From Flavobacterium cerinum (GTDB lineage Bacteria > Bacteroidota > Bacteroidia > Flavobacteriales > Flavobacteriaceae), in contig NZ_CP101751.1 of assembly GCF_024496085.1 (NCBI RefSeq), positions 1,054,001 to 1,118,000 of the forward strand: DNA of 64,000 nt. Reading direction: 5' to 3'. The position numbers and the translations under genes were made by a program. Below, in pieces: positions 9,361-16,419 of the stretch. Position 1 is the first letter of the stretch; each line of letters starts with the position of its first letter. The notes below the pieces were generated by a model. That model was not told the origin of the DNA, searched no databases, and saw nothing but the letters and a program-made list of their open reading frames with translations.

Positions 9361-9678
9361 TTATACTTCAAATTCCCCGCCCCAAAAACCAGCCGGACAA
9401 CTACTGTATTTTGATTTCTGTTTGGCACTTAGTCGGCATCCGCAGCCTCTTATAAAGCCGTCTTTTGGCATTTTGGAAACTTCCAGTGTCAACGGATCAA
9501 TCCATCGTTGGGTATCACAACTATTACCGTTTTTTAACGGACAGGCATTGCAGATCGTCTCTCTCTTTGAAAAAATGTACTCATCGCCTTCATCTGCCAA
9601 TCCGACTTTAGAGCGAAATTCATTAAAATGACCATTCGCAATCTCATTACGCTTGTTAAAAAGATTCTTTAAATTCAT
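9361..9678 (-). CDS. small cysteine-rich protein of contractile-tail loci, function unknown
   Basis: A 105-residue soluble protein with seven cysteines grouped as C-x2-C-x6-C in the middle (N-A-C-P-L-K-N-G-N-S-C) and C-G-C followed by S-S-C-P-A-G-F-W-G-G near the C-terminus. The pattern suggests a metal-binding (zinc or iron-sulfur) fold. It is the first gene of the minus-strand unit with the tape measure protein, 29 bases ahead of it, and is preceded by the shared eCIS promoter. I cannot assign a role; chaperone or baseplate-hub accessory are guesses. Confidence 0.6.
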   Translation of the reverse strand: MNLKNLFNKRNEIANGHFNEFRSKVGLADEGDEYIFSKRETICNACPLKNGNSCDTQRWIDPLTLEVSKMPKDGFIRGCGCRLSAKQKSKYSSCPAGFWGGEFEV

Positions 9679-9704
9679 CTTGATTAGTATTAAAATTAGA
9701 TGGT

Positions 9705-9768
9705 CAAAATTACTGGAAGTGGTCTCACGGAACGAGTTATTGCCCCTCTGTATTCAGTCTTTGCAGTA
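9705..9768 (-). promoter_or_regulatory. eCIS promoter, left arm, with TACTGCAA upstream element
   Basis: Read on the minus strand: TACTGCAAAGAC (9768 to 9757), then 35 bases from the start of that element to GTTCCGTG (-33 region), then TAATTTTG (9712 to 9705), a perfect match to the Bacteroidota -7 consensus TAnnTTTG. The start codon of the Cys-rich gene is 27 bases further. The same arrangement, with near-equal spacing and a shared GAGRGG-CAA segment, lies in front of the opposite operon. Confidence 0.6.
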
Positions 9769-9940
9769 GAATGCAATTTTTAAAAAATAAGATTTTACGT
9801 ATAAAATACTCTGCTGTTATCGGTCATTACTGGGAATGATACAACGCGTAATCTTGTTTTTTCGGACCTCAAAAATTGATGGCATGATTCCATTTTGCTA
9901 AAAGTAAAATCCTATGTAAATAAGTTAGATAATTCGTTTC

Positions 9941-10018
9941 CGATTCCAATCCGTTTTTGCTTCCGGGACTTTCTTTTTTTTATAAAAAAAGAAGCTTTTA
10001 AAAACGCATTTGGAATCG
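9941..10018. repeat. long imperfect inverted repeat between the divergent eCIS operons
   Basis: Outer arms CGATTCCAA (9941-9949) and TTGGAATCG (10010-10018) are perfectly complementary. CGTTTTT pairs with AAAAACG further in, and the centre (about 9971-9994) is a near-perfect T8/A7 palindrome. The whole 78 bases can form a cruciform or hairpin, possibly a bidirectional terminator or protein site insulating the two promoters. The rest of 9679-10258 is AT-rich; a 63-codon open frame at 10048-10239 is not convincing as a gene. Confidence 0.6.
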
Positions 10019-10163
10019 GGTTAGTTTAGGAATCATCCGATACACCCGTGGTGTCTTTTCAAAAAGCGATACAATTTTACTTTATACACGTGTTTTTAAG
10101 TTGCACGTTGTCAGTGTTTTATGAGTTTGTTTTTTTTGACTTTTTATCATGTGTTTTTTTAGG

Positions 10164-10231
10164 ACTTACTGCAAAGACAGTTTTGAGAGGGCAAAATATT
10201 CGTTTTTTCGGAAGGTGTGATTGTATGTTTG
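10164..10231 (+). promoter_or_regulatory. eCIS promoter, right arm, with TACTGCAA upstream element
   Basis: ACTTACTGCAA (10164-10174) is followed by GTTTTTTC (starting 10202) and TATGTTTG (10224-10231), a perfect TAnnTTTG -7 box 28 bases before the DUF4255 start codon. The spacing from TACTGCAA to the GTT of the -33 region is 35 bases, identical to the divergent promoter. Confidence 0.6.
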
Positions 10232-10258
10232 CATCGTGATAATCAACAATAGGAAATT

Positions 10259-10831
10259 ATGATTTATAAAGTATTAAAAGCGCTAAGCGATGGACTAAAT
10301 GCAGATCTGAATCCTCCGGGTGTCCAGTATCCGGTGGATGTCGTAATTGATAATATCTCAAAAGATGATAACGATGCAACGGCTATCAGTAATAAGCTAG
10401 TCATCACATTATTAAGTACAGAAGAAGAGGCGGCATTAAAAAATACGTCAAGGTATGAGCCTATTTATCCGGTGGGATCCTCCGTGCCTCAAGGATATAA
10501 GAAAAAAAATCCGGCGGCATATCTGAACCTGTATGTCATGATTACGGCAAACAGAGATAGCTATGAGATCGCACTTGAAAACATTTCTAAGGCTATTGAA
10601 TCCCTGAACACACGAAAAACATTTATTGATGAACAACAGGGTTTTCAGGTAAGATTACAATTACATCCGCTTCCTTTTGATCAGTTAAGCTATGTATGGG
10701 GATTACTAGGTGGTAAAGTAATTCCGTCGGCTTTATACAAAGTGAGCGTAGTGAAAATTCAAAAATCAGGAACTACACTTCCGGAATTGATCAAGGAAAT
10801 CGATATCCTAAGAAAAGAAAAAAAAATCTAA
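10259..10831 (+). CDS. DUF4255 tail terminator / cap protein (Afp16/Pvc16-like)
   Basis: A 190-residue protein of the DUF4255 (Pvc16 N-terminal) family. The start (M-I-Y-K-V-L-K-A-L-S-D-G-L-N) and the later P-x-x-L-N-L-Y-V-M-I-T-A and L-P-F-D-Q-L-S-Y-V-W-G-L-L-G-G segments are characteristic. Family members cap the distal end of the eCIS tube and sheath and stop polymerisation. It is the first gene of the structural operon, 31 bases before the first sheath gene. Confidence 0.88.
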   Translation: MIYKVLKALSDGLNADLNPPGVQYPVDVVIDNISKDDNDATAISNKLVITLLSTEEEAALKNTSRYEPIYPVGSSVPQGYKKKNPAAYLNLYVMITANRDSYEIALENISKAIESLNTRKTFIDEQQGFQVRLQLHPLPFDQLSYVWGLLGGKVIPSALYKVSVVKIQKSGTTLPELIKEIDILRKEKKI

Positions 10832-10862
10832 GAAAATTATTATTAATCTAAATTTTTAAAAC

Positions 10863-12533
10863 ATGTCAGAATTTAAAACTCCAGGCGTTTTTATAGAGGA
10901 AATCCCAAAACTTCCACCTTCAGTAGCTCAGGTGGAAACGGCAATCCCGTCATTTATCGGGTATACTCAAAAAGCACTTGAAAAAGAAAAAAACTTACGT
11001 CTGGTACCAAAAAAGATTAACTCTTTGATGGACTATGAAACGTATTTTGGAAAAGCGAAACAAGAAAGTATCGTATTAAAAGATACACTAGACAAAGGAT
11101 TAACAATTGTAAAACCGACTGTAGAATTCTTAATGTACTATTCTGTACAAATGTATTTTGCAAATGGTGGCGGACCTTGTTATATCGTTTCTGTAGGTGA
11201 CTACTCAAACGGTGTAAGTAAAGCAGCATTAAAAGATGGTCTTGATGCAACGGCTACGGAAGAAGAATCTACAATTATTGTTTTCCCGGACGCAGTATCA
11301 TTAACAACTCAGGAAGAATTTTATGCCTTGTATCAGGATGCATTAATTCAGGCTGATGCGTTAAAAAACAGATTCTTAATCATGGATACGTATCTGGGAG
11401 AATCAAAGCATGAAGATACTATTGAAGACAATGAAAAGGTAAATACAATCCAATACCTTAGAAAAAGAATTGCATCTACCATGCATGCAGCGGCTTACTT
11501 CCCGCATTTAAAAACCGTATTGAATTACGACTTTAATGACGATTTTGCAATTGCGCATACCGGATTACAGGTAACTGGCGGTCCGAATCCGTTTGCTGGT
11601 GCAATCGCAGATTTAGCGGCATTAAAAGGATTATCGGATGCTGAATTATTAGAAACAACCCCAGATAAAAAAGTGTTTATCGACATTCTGGAAAGCGCTA
11701 TTGCTTTGATTGAAGAGGTAAATGTAACTGCGGATGTTAAAATTGACTTGGCTCCTGCTAATGCTTATTTACTGCTTTTAAAAGGAACAACATTAACGGT
11801 CTTTACAGGAATCACACCGGTTTTAAGTACACTGGTTACTAAATTAGGTACTACGGAAGATAAAAAAGGAGATGCTGACGGATTAAAACTGAAAGATTTG
11901 AAATTCTCGAATTCAGTATTATACAATCAGATCAAAAAAGTAATCAGTGAGTTAAACGTAGTATTGCCTCCGTCTTCTACAATGGCTGGAGTTTATGCTA
12001 AAGTTGACGGTACCAGAGGGGTATGGAAATCACCGGCTAATCTGGGCCTTAATTATGTAATCGCTCCGACTGAAAAAATTTCAGACAAAGAACAGGAAGG
12101 AATGAACGTACATGAAAAAGGTAAATCGGTAAATGCGATCCGTAATTTCACAGGTAAAGGTACATTGGTTTGGGGAGCAAGAACATTCGATTCTGAAAGT
12201 ACAGAATGGAAATATATCTCTGTTCGTCGTCTTTTTGATATGGTTGAAAAATCGATTGAAAATGCAACACAGCGATTTGTTTTTGAAACAAACGATGCCA
12301 ATACCTGGGTAAAAGTGAAAGCGATGATCGAAAACTATCTGAATCAGTTATGGATGAGCGGTGCTTTAGCAGGAACTACTCCGGAGCAGGCTTATTACGT
12401 GATTGTTGGTAAAGAAACGACATCACCTCAGGAAATCGTGGAAGGTAGAATGAATGTACAAATCGGTATGGCAGCAGTACGCCCTGCAGAATTTATCGTG
12501 TTGAATTTTTCACACAAATTACAAGAAGCATAA
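10863..12533 (+). CDS. contractile sheath protein (Afp2-4-like)
   Basis: A 556-residue tail sheath protein. The N-terminus F-K-T-P-G-V-F-I-E-E-I and the following P-P-S-V-A-Q-V-E-T-A-I-P-S-F-I-G-Y-T form the handshake arm and first strand typical of eCIS sheaths. M-Y-F-A-N-G-G-G-P-C-Y-I-V marks domain I. The C-terminal domain shows G-V-W-K-S-P-A-N, N-A-I-R-N-F-T-G-K-G-T-L-V-W-G-A-R-T and A-A-V-R-P-A-E-F-I-V-L, the most conserved sheath core. It contracts to drive the tube. About 100 residues of extra sequence in the middle (about 245-355) separate it from the shorter paralogue at 13020 and may be a surface-exposed domain. Confidence 0.93.
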   Translation: MSEFKTPGVFIEEIPKLPPSVAQVETAIPSFIGYTQKALEKEKNLRLVPKKINSLMDYETYFGKAKQESIVLKDTLDKGLTIVKPTVEFLMYYSVQMYFANGGGPCYIVSVGDYSNGVSKAALKDGLDATATEEESTIIVFPDAVSLTTQEEFYALYQDALIQADALKNRFLIMDTYLGESKHEDTIEDNEKVNTIQYLRKRIASTMHAAAYFPHLKTVLNYDFNDDFAIAHTGLQVTGGPNPFAGAIADLAALKGLSDAELLETTPDKKVFIDILESAIALIEEVNVTADVKIDLAPANAYLLLLKGTTLTVFTGITPVLSTLVTKLGTTEDKKGDADGLKLKDLKFSNSVLYNQIKKVISELNVVLPPSSTMAGVYAKVDGTRGVWKSPANLGLNYVIAPTEKISDKEQEGMNVHEKGKSVNAIRNFTGKGTLVWGARTFDSESTEWKYISVRRLFDMVEKSIENATQRFVFETNDANTWVKVKAMIENYLNQLWMSGALAGTTPEQAYYVIVGKETTSPQEIVEGRMNVQIGMAAVRPAEFIVLNFSHKLQEA

Positions 12534-12562
12534 TAAATAGATAACAATTAAATACAAAAATT

Positions 12563-12994
12563 ATGAATGAATATCCATTAGCTAAGTTCTCCTTTGAAGT
12601 TGATTGGGGTGGAACTAAATTAGGTTTCACGGAAGTTACCGGCTTAGGTATTGAGACAGAAACGGCTGAATACAGACACGGTGCCAGTCCGGATTTTAGT
12701 AAAATCAAATTACCGGGACTTAGAAAATTCTCTAACATTACATTAAAACGTGGATCTTTCAAAGGTGATAATGAGTATTTCGACTGGATCAATACTGTTA
12801 ATTTAAATACAGTAGAACGTCGTACCATCACAATTTCACTTTTAGACGAAACCGGATCTCCGGCGATCACATGGAAAGTGAAAAATGCATTCCCGGTTAA
12901 AGTACAGTCTACAGACCTTAAAGCGGATGCAAGTGAAGTAGCGATTGAAACGTTAGAGATCGCTCACGAAGGTTTAACAATCGAAAACAATTAA
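12563..12994 (+). CDS. inner tube protein, copy 1 (Afp1-like, gp19 family)
   Basis: A 143-residue tube protein of the phage T4 gp19 / Hcp-like family. It has the typical F-S-F-E-V-D-W-G-G-T-K-L-G-F-T-E-V-T-G-L start and L-P-G-L-R-K-F-S-N-I-T-L-K-R-G-S middle. It stacks as hexameric rings inside the sheath. It differs from copy 2 at 14424 by a single residue (Asn versus Thr in T-V-N/T-L-N-T-V), and the DNA differs at only a scatter of silent sites, so the pair is a recent duplication or is kept alike by gene conversion. Confidence 0.93.
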   Translation: MNEYPLAKFSFEVDWGGTKLGFTEVTGLGIETETAEYRHGASPDFSKIKLPGLRKFSNITLKRGSFKGDNEYFDWINTVNLNTVERRTITISLLDETGSPAITWKVKNAFPVKVQSTDLKADASEVAIETLEIAHEGLTIENN

Positions 12995-13019
12995 TAAATA
13001 ACTTTTAAATTAAAAACAG

Positions 13020-14393
13020 ATGAATTACAAAACACCAGGGGTTTACGTAGAGGAAATTTCGAAATTCCCGCCATCAGTAGCACAAGTAGAAACAGCGATT
13101 CCGGCTTTTATCGGATATACAGAAAAAGGAACGTTAGATGAACCGACAAGAATCGCTTCTTTAATGGAGTATGAAGCACTTTTCGGTGGAGCTGATTTTG
13201 AAGGTGCACACTCTATTACAGACAAACCATTCACAATCGATATCCTTGACGACGTAGCGACAGCAACTTTAAATGCAGCTAATTTAGGTAAGTTTAAAAT
13301 GTATTACGCAATGCAAATGTACTTCGCTAATGGCGGTGGTCCTTGTTATATCGTTGCTGTAAATCATTATAAAACGGGAGCAGCTTTAAATGCAGTGGAT
13401 TTCGATAAGTTAAACGCAGGATTAAACTTGTTAGAAAAAGAAGACGAACCTACATTAATCGTTTACCCGGATGCAGAAGGTTTAACAGTATCGCAGGCAC
13501 ACAGTTTATATGTGAAACTCAATAAACCAGCAGAAATTAGGAGAACGTTTGTAATTATGGACTCAATCGGTGGTGTGCTGCTTTCAGACACGTGTTGAAG
13601 CAAACATGATGAAATCATGGTAGCGGCTAACCCATAAGTTGACAACGGTTTTAAGTACAACTATAAACGATGCGATGTTAAAATACCAGACAACAAAAAA
13701 AAAGATCTGAACAAATTACGGTTGCAGTTGTGGGAGCTCCGGCGGATCTTGTTGCTTTAAAAGAAGCAAACTCTGCAATTTACAACCAGGCTAAAAAAGA
13801 AATATTTCTAAGGTAGAGTTAATTCAGCCGTCTTGACAATGGGAGTTTATGCTAAAGTTGTTGTATTCACAGTGCGAGAGTTTGGCACGCAGGTAATTAC
13901 GGAGTTAACTGATTGTAGTAGAGACCGGTGAAAAATTTTCACAAAGTTAGAAGGTTATAACGTAGATGTTGTAGCTGGAAAATCAATCAACGCTATCCGT
14001 ACATTCACAGGTAGAGGTACTTTAGTTTGGGGGGCAAGAACATTAGACGGAAACAGCAACGAATGGAGATATATTTCAGTACGTCGTTTCTTTAACATGG
14101 TTGAAGAATCAGTTAAAAAAGCAACGGAAAGATTTGTATTTGATTCTAATGATGCTAGAACATGGGTACGTGTAAAAGCAATGATCGAAAACTTCCTTAA
14201 CCAACAATGGATGAGCGGTGCATTAGCAGGAAGTACTCCGGAACAAGCTTATTATGTAAGCGTTGGTTTAAACGAAACAATGTCTGCTCAGGATATTTTA
14301 GAAGGTAGAATGATTATCGAAATCGGTATGGCTGCTGTTCGTCCTGCGGAATTTATCGTATTACGTTTTTCACACAAATTACAAGAAGCATAA
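13020..14393 (+). pseudogene. second contractile sheath gene, interrupted by several small indels
   Basis: Residues 1-185 (13020 to about 13575) and the C-terminal 98 or more residues (from 14097, in the same overall frame) are intact sheath sequence: T-P-G-V-Y-V-E-E-I, M-Y-F-A-N-G-G-G-P-C-Y-I-V, and A-A-V-R-P-A-E-F-I-V-L. Between about 13575 and 14000 recognisable pieces (S-W, N-P-H-K-L-T-T-V-L, V-V-G-A-P-A-D-L, A-I-Y-N-Q-A-K-K-E-I, M-G-V-Y-A-K-V) occur in all three frames with stops between them. Single-base losses fit best. Total length is a multiple of three (458 codons). It is either a recently broken gene or an uncorrected sequence error in a repeat shared with the first sheath. Confidence 0.8.
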
Positions 14394-14423
14394 TAAATAG
14401 ATAACAATTAAATATAAAAAAAT

Positions 14424-14855
14424 ATGAATGAATATCCATTAGCTAAGTTCTCCTTTGAAGTTGATTGGGGAGGAACTAAATTAGGTTTCACGGAAGTTAC
14501 CGGTTTAGGTATTGAGACAGAAACGGCTGAATACAGACATGGTGCCAGCCCGGATTTTAGTAAAATCAAATTACCGGGACTTAGAAAATTCTCGAACATC
14601 ACATTAAAACGTGGATCTTTCAAAGGTGATAACGAGTATTTCGACTGGATCAATACCGTTACCTTAAATACAGTAGAACGTCGTACTATCACAATTTCAC
14701 TTTTAGACGAAACCGGATCGCCGGCAATCACATGGAAAGTGAAAAATGCATTCCCGGTTAAAGTACAGTCTACAGACCTTAAAGCGGATGCAAGTGAAGT
14801 AGCGATTGAAACATTAGAGATCGCTCACGAAGGTTTAACTATTGAAAATAACTAA
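14424..14855 (+). CDS. inner tube protein, copy 2 (Afp1-like, gp19 family)
   Basis: A 143-residue tube protein almost identical to copy 1 at 12563. The intergenic stretch before the start (AATAAATAGATAACAATTAA) and the last codons of the sheath gene before it are also duplicated, so the repeated unit is sheath end + spacer + tube. With the tube initiator encoded 2 bases downstream, this copy would be translationally linked to baseplate-proximal tube assembly. If the second sheath is truly broken, this tube gene still reads through normally. Confidence 0.93.
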   Translation: MNEYPLAKFSFEVDWGGTKLGFTEVTGLGIETETAEYRHGASPDFSKIKLPGLRKFSNITLKRGSFKGDNEYFDWINTVTLNTVERRTITISLLDETGSPAITWKVKNAFPVKVQSTDLKADASEVAIETLEIAHEGLTIENN

Positions 14856-14857
14856 TC

Positions 14858-15322
14858 ATGGCTGTGTTATATCCTCCAACGAGTTTTTCGTTTATCGTAA
14901 ACGGAATCTCAACAACAGAGGGTATTGACTCCAGATTTCAATCTGTATCCGGATTATCTACAGAAATTGGAACTGAAGAGTATGCAGAAGGAGGAGAGAA
15001 CCGATTTGTTCATCAACTTCCGCTGCGTCCAAAATATCCTAGTTTAGTTTTAAAGCGTGGACTGATAGTAAACTCCGGGTTAATACAGTGGTGTAGAAAC
15101 GCCATGGAACGATTTGACTTCGAACCCAGAGATCTAATCGTAACGCTTTCAGGAGGCGTAGGCTCAACAGCTCCATTAATGGTTTGGAATATTGTAGGAG
15201 CTTATCCGGTAAAATGGGATGTGTCTGAATTTAATGCCGAAGAAAGTAAGCTGGCTATTGAAACGATAGAACTGAAATACAGATATTACACAATACCTTC
15301 AGCAAGCGGCCTGAGCTTGTAA
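14858..15322 (+). CDS. tube initiator protein (Afp5-like, gp19 family)
   Basis: A 154-residue gp19-family protein, distinct from the two tube copies: Y-P-P-T-S-F-S-F-I-V-N-G-I, then F-Q-S-V-S-G-L-S-T-E-I and L-V-L-K-R-G-L. In Afp/PVC particles the third tube-type protein forms the ring that joins the tube to the baseplate hub, and this protein has the matching position and length. The start codon is 2 bases after the stop of tube copy 2. It is followed by a large hairpin region. Confidence 0.85.
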   Translation: MAVLYPPTSFSFIVNGISTTEGIDSRFQSVSGLSTEIGTEEYAEGGENRFVHQLPLRPKYPSLVLKRGLIVNSGLIQWCRNAMERFDFEPRDLIVTLSGGVGSTAPLMVWNIVGAYPVKWDVSEFNAEESKLAIETIELKYRYYTIPSASGLSL

Positions 15323-15332
15323 TTTGAATATC

Positions 15333-15453
15333 AAAACTAAACACATAAAGTGTATTAGTTCAAGATAAAATCTTAGCTAAATCTTTTTTGAAAAAAAGAC
15401 GACAGTTTGGTTAATACAACCAACCTGAACGGACGCTTTATGTGTTTAGTTTT
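15333..15453 (+). terminator. mid-operon structured region with 18-bp closing stem and T-run
   Basis: AAAACTAAACACATAAAG (15333-15350) is perfectly complementary to 15436-15453, and a run of T follows at once (15450-15455). The 85-base loop holds further pairs (TGTATTA with TAATACA; TCTTTTTT with AAAAAAGA). It lies between the abundant tube/sheath genes and the low-copy baseplate genes, so partial termination or mRNA processing to set stoichiometry is likely. Confidence 0.65.
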
Positions 15454-15525
15454 TTAATAAATAACGCTTTAAAGTGCTTATTGTTAGTGTTTAAAGTGTT
15501 TACTAATCAATTAAAAGCAAACGAA

Positions 15526-15684
15526 ATGCCAATAGAAATAAAAGAACTCCATATTAAAATTAATGTGGATGAAAACACATCCGGAACAAATGCCGCAGCT
15601 GTCGATCCGGGACAAATTATGCGGGCAATAAGTGAAAGTGTAGAGCAAATAGTAAATATTGAACAACGTAAAAAAGAAAGATAA
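15526..15684 (+). CDS. DUF5908 family small protein
   Basis: A 52-residue protein starting M-P-I-E-I-K-E-L-H-I-K-I-N-V, the signature of the DUF5908 family found in Bacteroidota eCIS loci. A longer open frame begins at 15442, but the ATG at 15526 fits the family start exactly and leaves the upstream hairpin non-coding. Ends in a basic tail (E-Q-R-K-K-E-R). Its stop overlaps the start of the LysM gene by 1 base (TAATGG). Function unknown; its constant place next to the LysM hub protein suggests a baseplate assembly helper. Confidence 0.8.
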   Translation: MPIEIKELHIKINVDENTSGTNAAAVDPGQIMRAISESVEQIVNIEQRKKER

Positions 15685-16418
15685 TGGGAGGATCAATTCA
15701 AAAATTAACTATTGGAACTTACAAGGATTCAAACTACGATAGAAGAATCGAAGCAGGAGCTTTTAAAGCTTTTATCAATCCCACGAGTTTCTCCATGACG
15801 TATAAGTCGGAGTTTACTTCTGATCAACCGGAAGGCGCTTCTAAAGCGAATTTAAATTACTCCAAGACACTTCCGTCGGATTTACAATTAGAGTTTCTCT
15901 TTGACGGAACCGGTGTAACGGAAGCAAATTCAGGAAATAAATTGCTGAATACGATAGCTCAAAAATTGGGAAAAAAAGATGCTTTTGTGAAAACGGCAGT
16001 AAAAGATCAGATAAAAGCATTTTATGAAGCTACCGGTGAACTTAGCGGACCAATCCACAAACCGTATAACGTCATTCTGAATTGGGGTGATTTTGAATTT
16101 CAGGGAATTCTGTCGGAGTTTACAATTGAATACAAATTGTTTAACAACGAAGGAAGACCTTTAAGAGCCATCGGAAAAGCAAAATTCAGAGAATCCATCA
16201 GCCCGGAACTTGCGGCTAAAATCGAAAATAAAAACTCTCCGGATCTTACGCACAAGAGAATGGTGAAAAAAGGCGATACACTGCCTTTGATGACAGAACG
16301 TATTTACGGAGATACTAAATATTATTTGGAAGTAGCCAAAGTAAACGGTCTGATCAATTTCAGACAATTAACGGCCGGAACAGAATTACAATTCCCTCCC
16401 TTAGATAAACAAGTATAA
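15684..16418 (+). CDS. LysM-containing baseplate hub protein (Afp7-like)
   Basis: A 244-residue protein. Residues about 1-175 form the eCIS hub (tube-protein-like) domain, with F-I-N-P-T-S-F-S-M-T-Y and I-L-N-W-G-D-F-E-F-Q-G-I-L. Residues about 190-240 are a LysM module: V-K-K-G-D-T-L-P-L-M-T-E-R-I-Y-G-D then A-K-V-N-G-L-I-N-F-R-Q-L-T-A-G-T-E-L. In Afp7 and phage gp53-type proteins the LysM part serves as an inter-subunit connector in the hub. It precedes the spike gene by 1 base. Confidence 0.88.
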   Translation: MGGSIQKLTIGTYKDSNYDRRIEAGAFKAFINPTSFSMTYKSEFTSDQPEGASKANLNYSKTLPSDLQLEFLFDGTGVTEANSGNKLLNTIAQKLGKKDAFVKTAVKDQIKAFYEATGELSGPIHKPYNVILNWGDFEFQGILSEFTIEYKLFNNEGRPLRAIGKAKFRESISPELAAKIENKNSPDLTHKRMVKKGDTLPLMTERIYGDTKYYLEVAKVNGLINFRQLTAGTELQFPPLDKQV

Positions 16419-16419
16419 G

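Noticed and set aside
9200..9631. 143-codon plus-strand frame opposite the tape measure and Cys-rich genes
   Set aside because: Shadow frame over two well-supported minus-strand genes.
10048..10239. 63-codon open frame upstream of the cap gene
   Set aside because: It runs through the promoter and hydrophobic T-rich DNA and gives a Phe-rich product without family resemblance; the promoter boxes at 10164-10231 overlap it.
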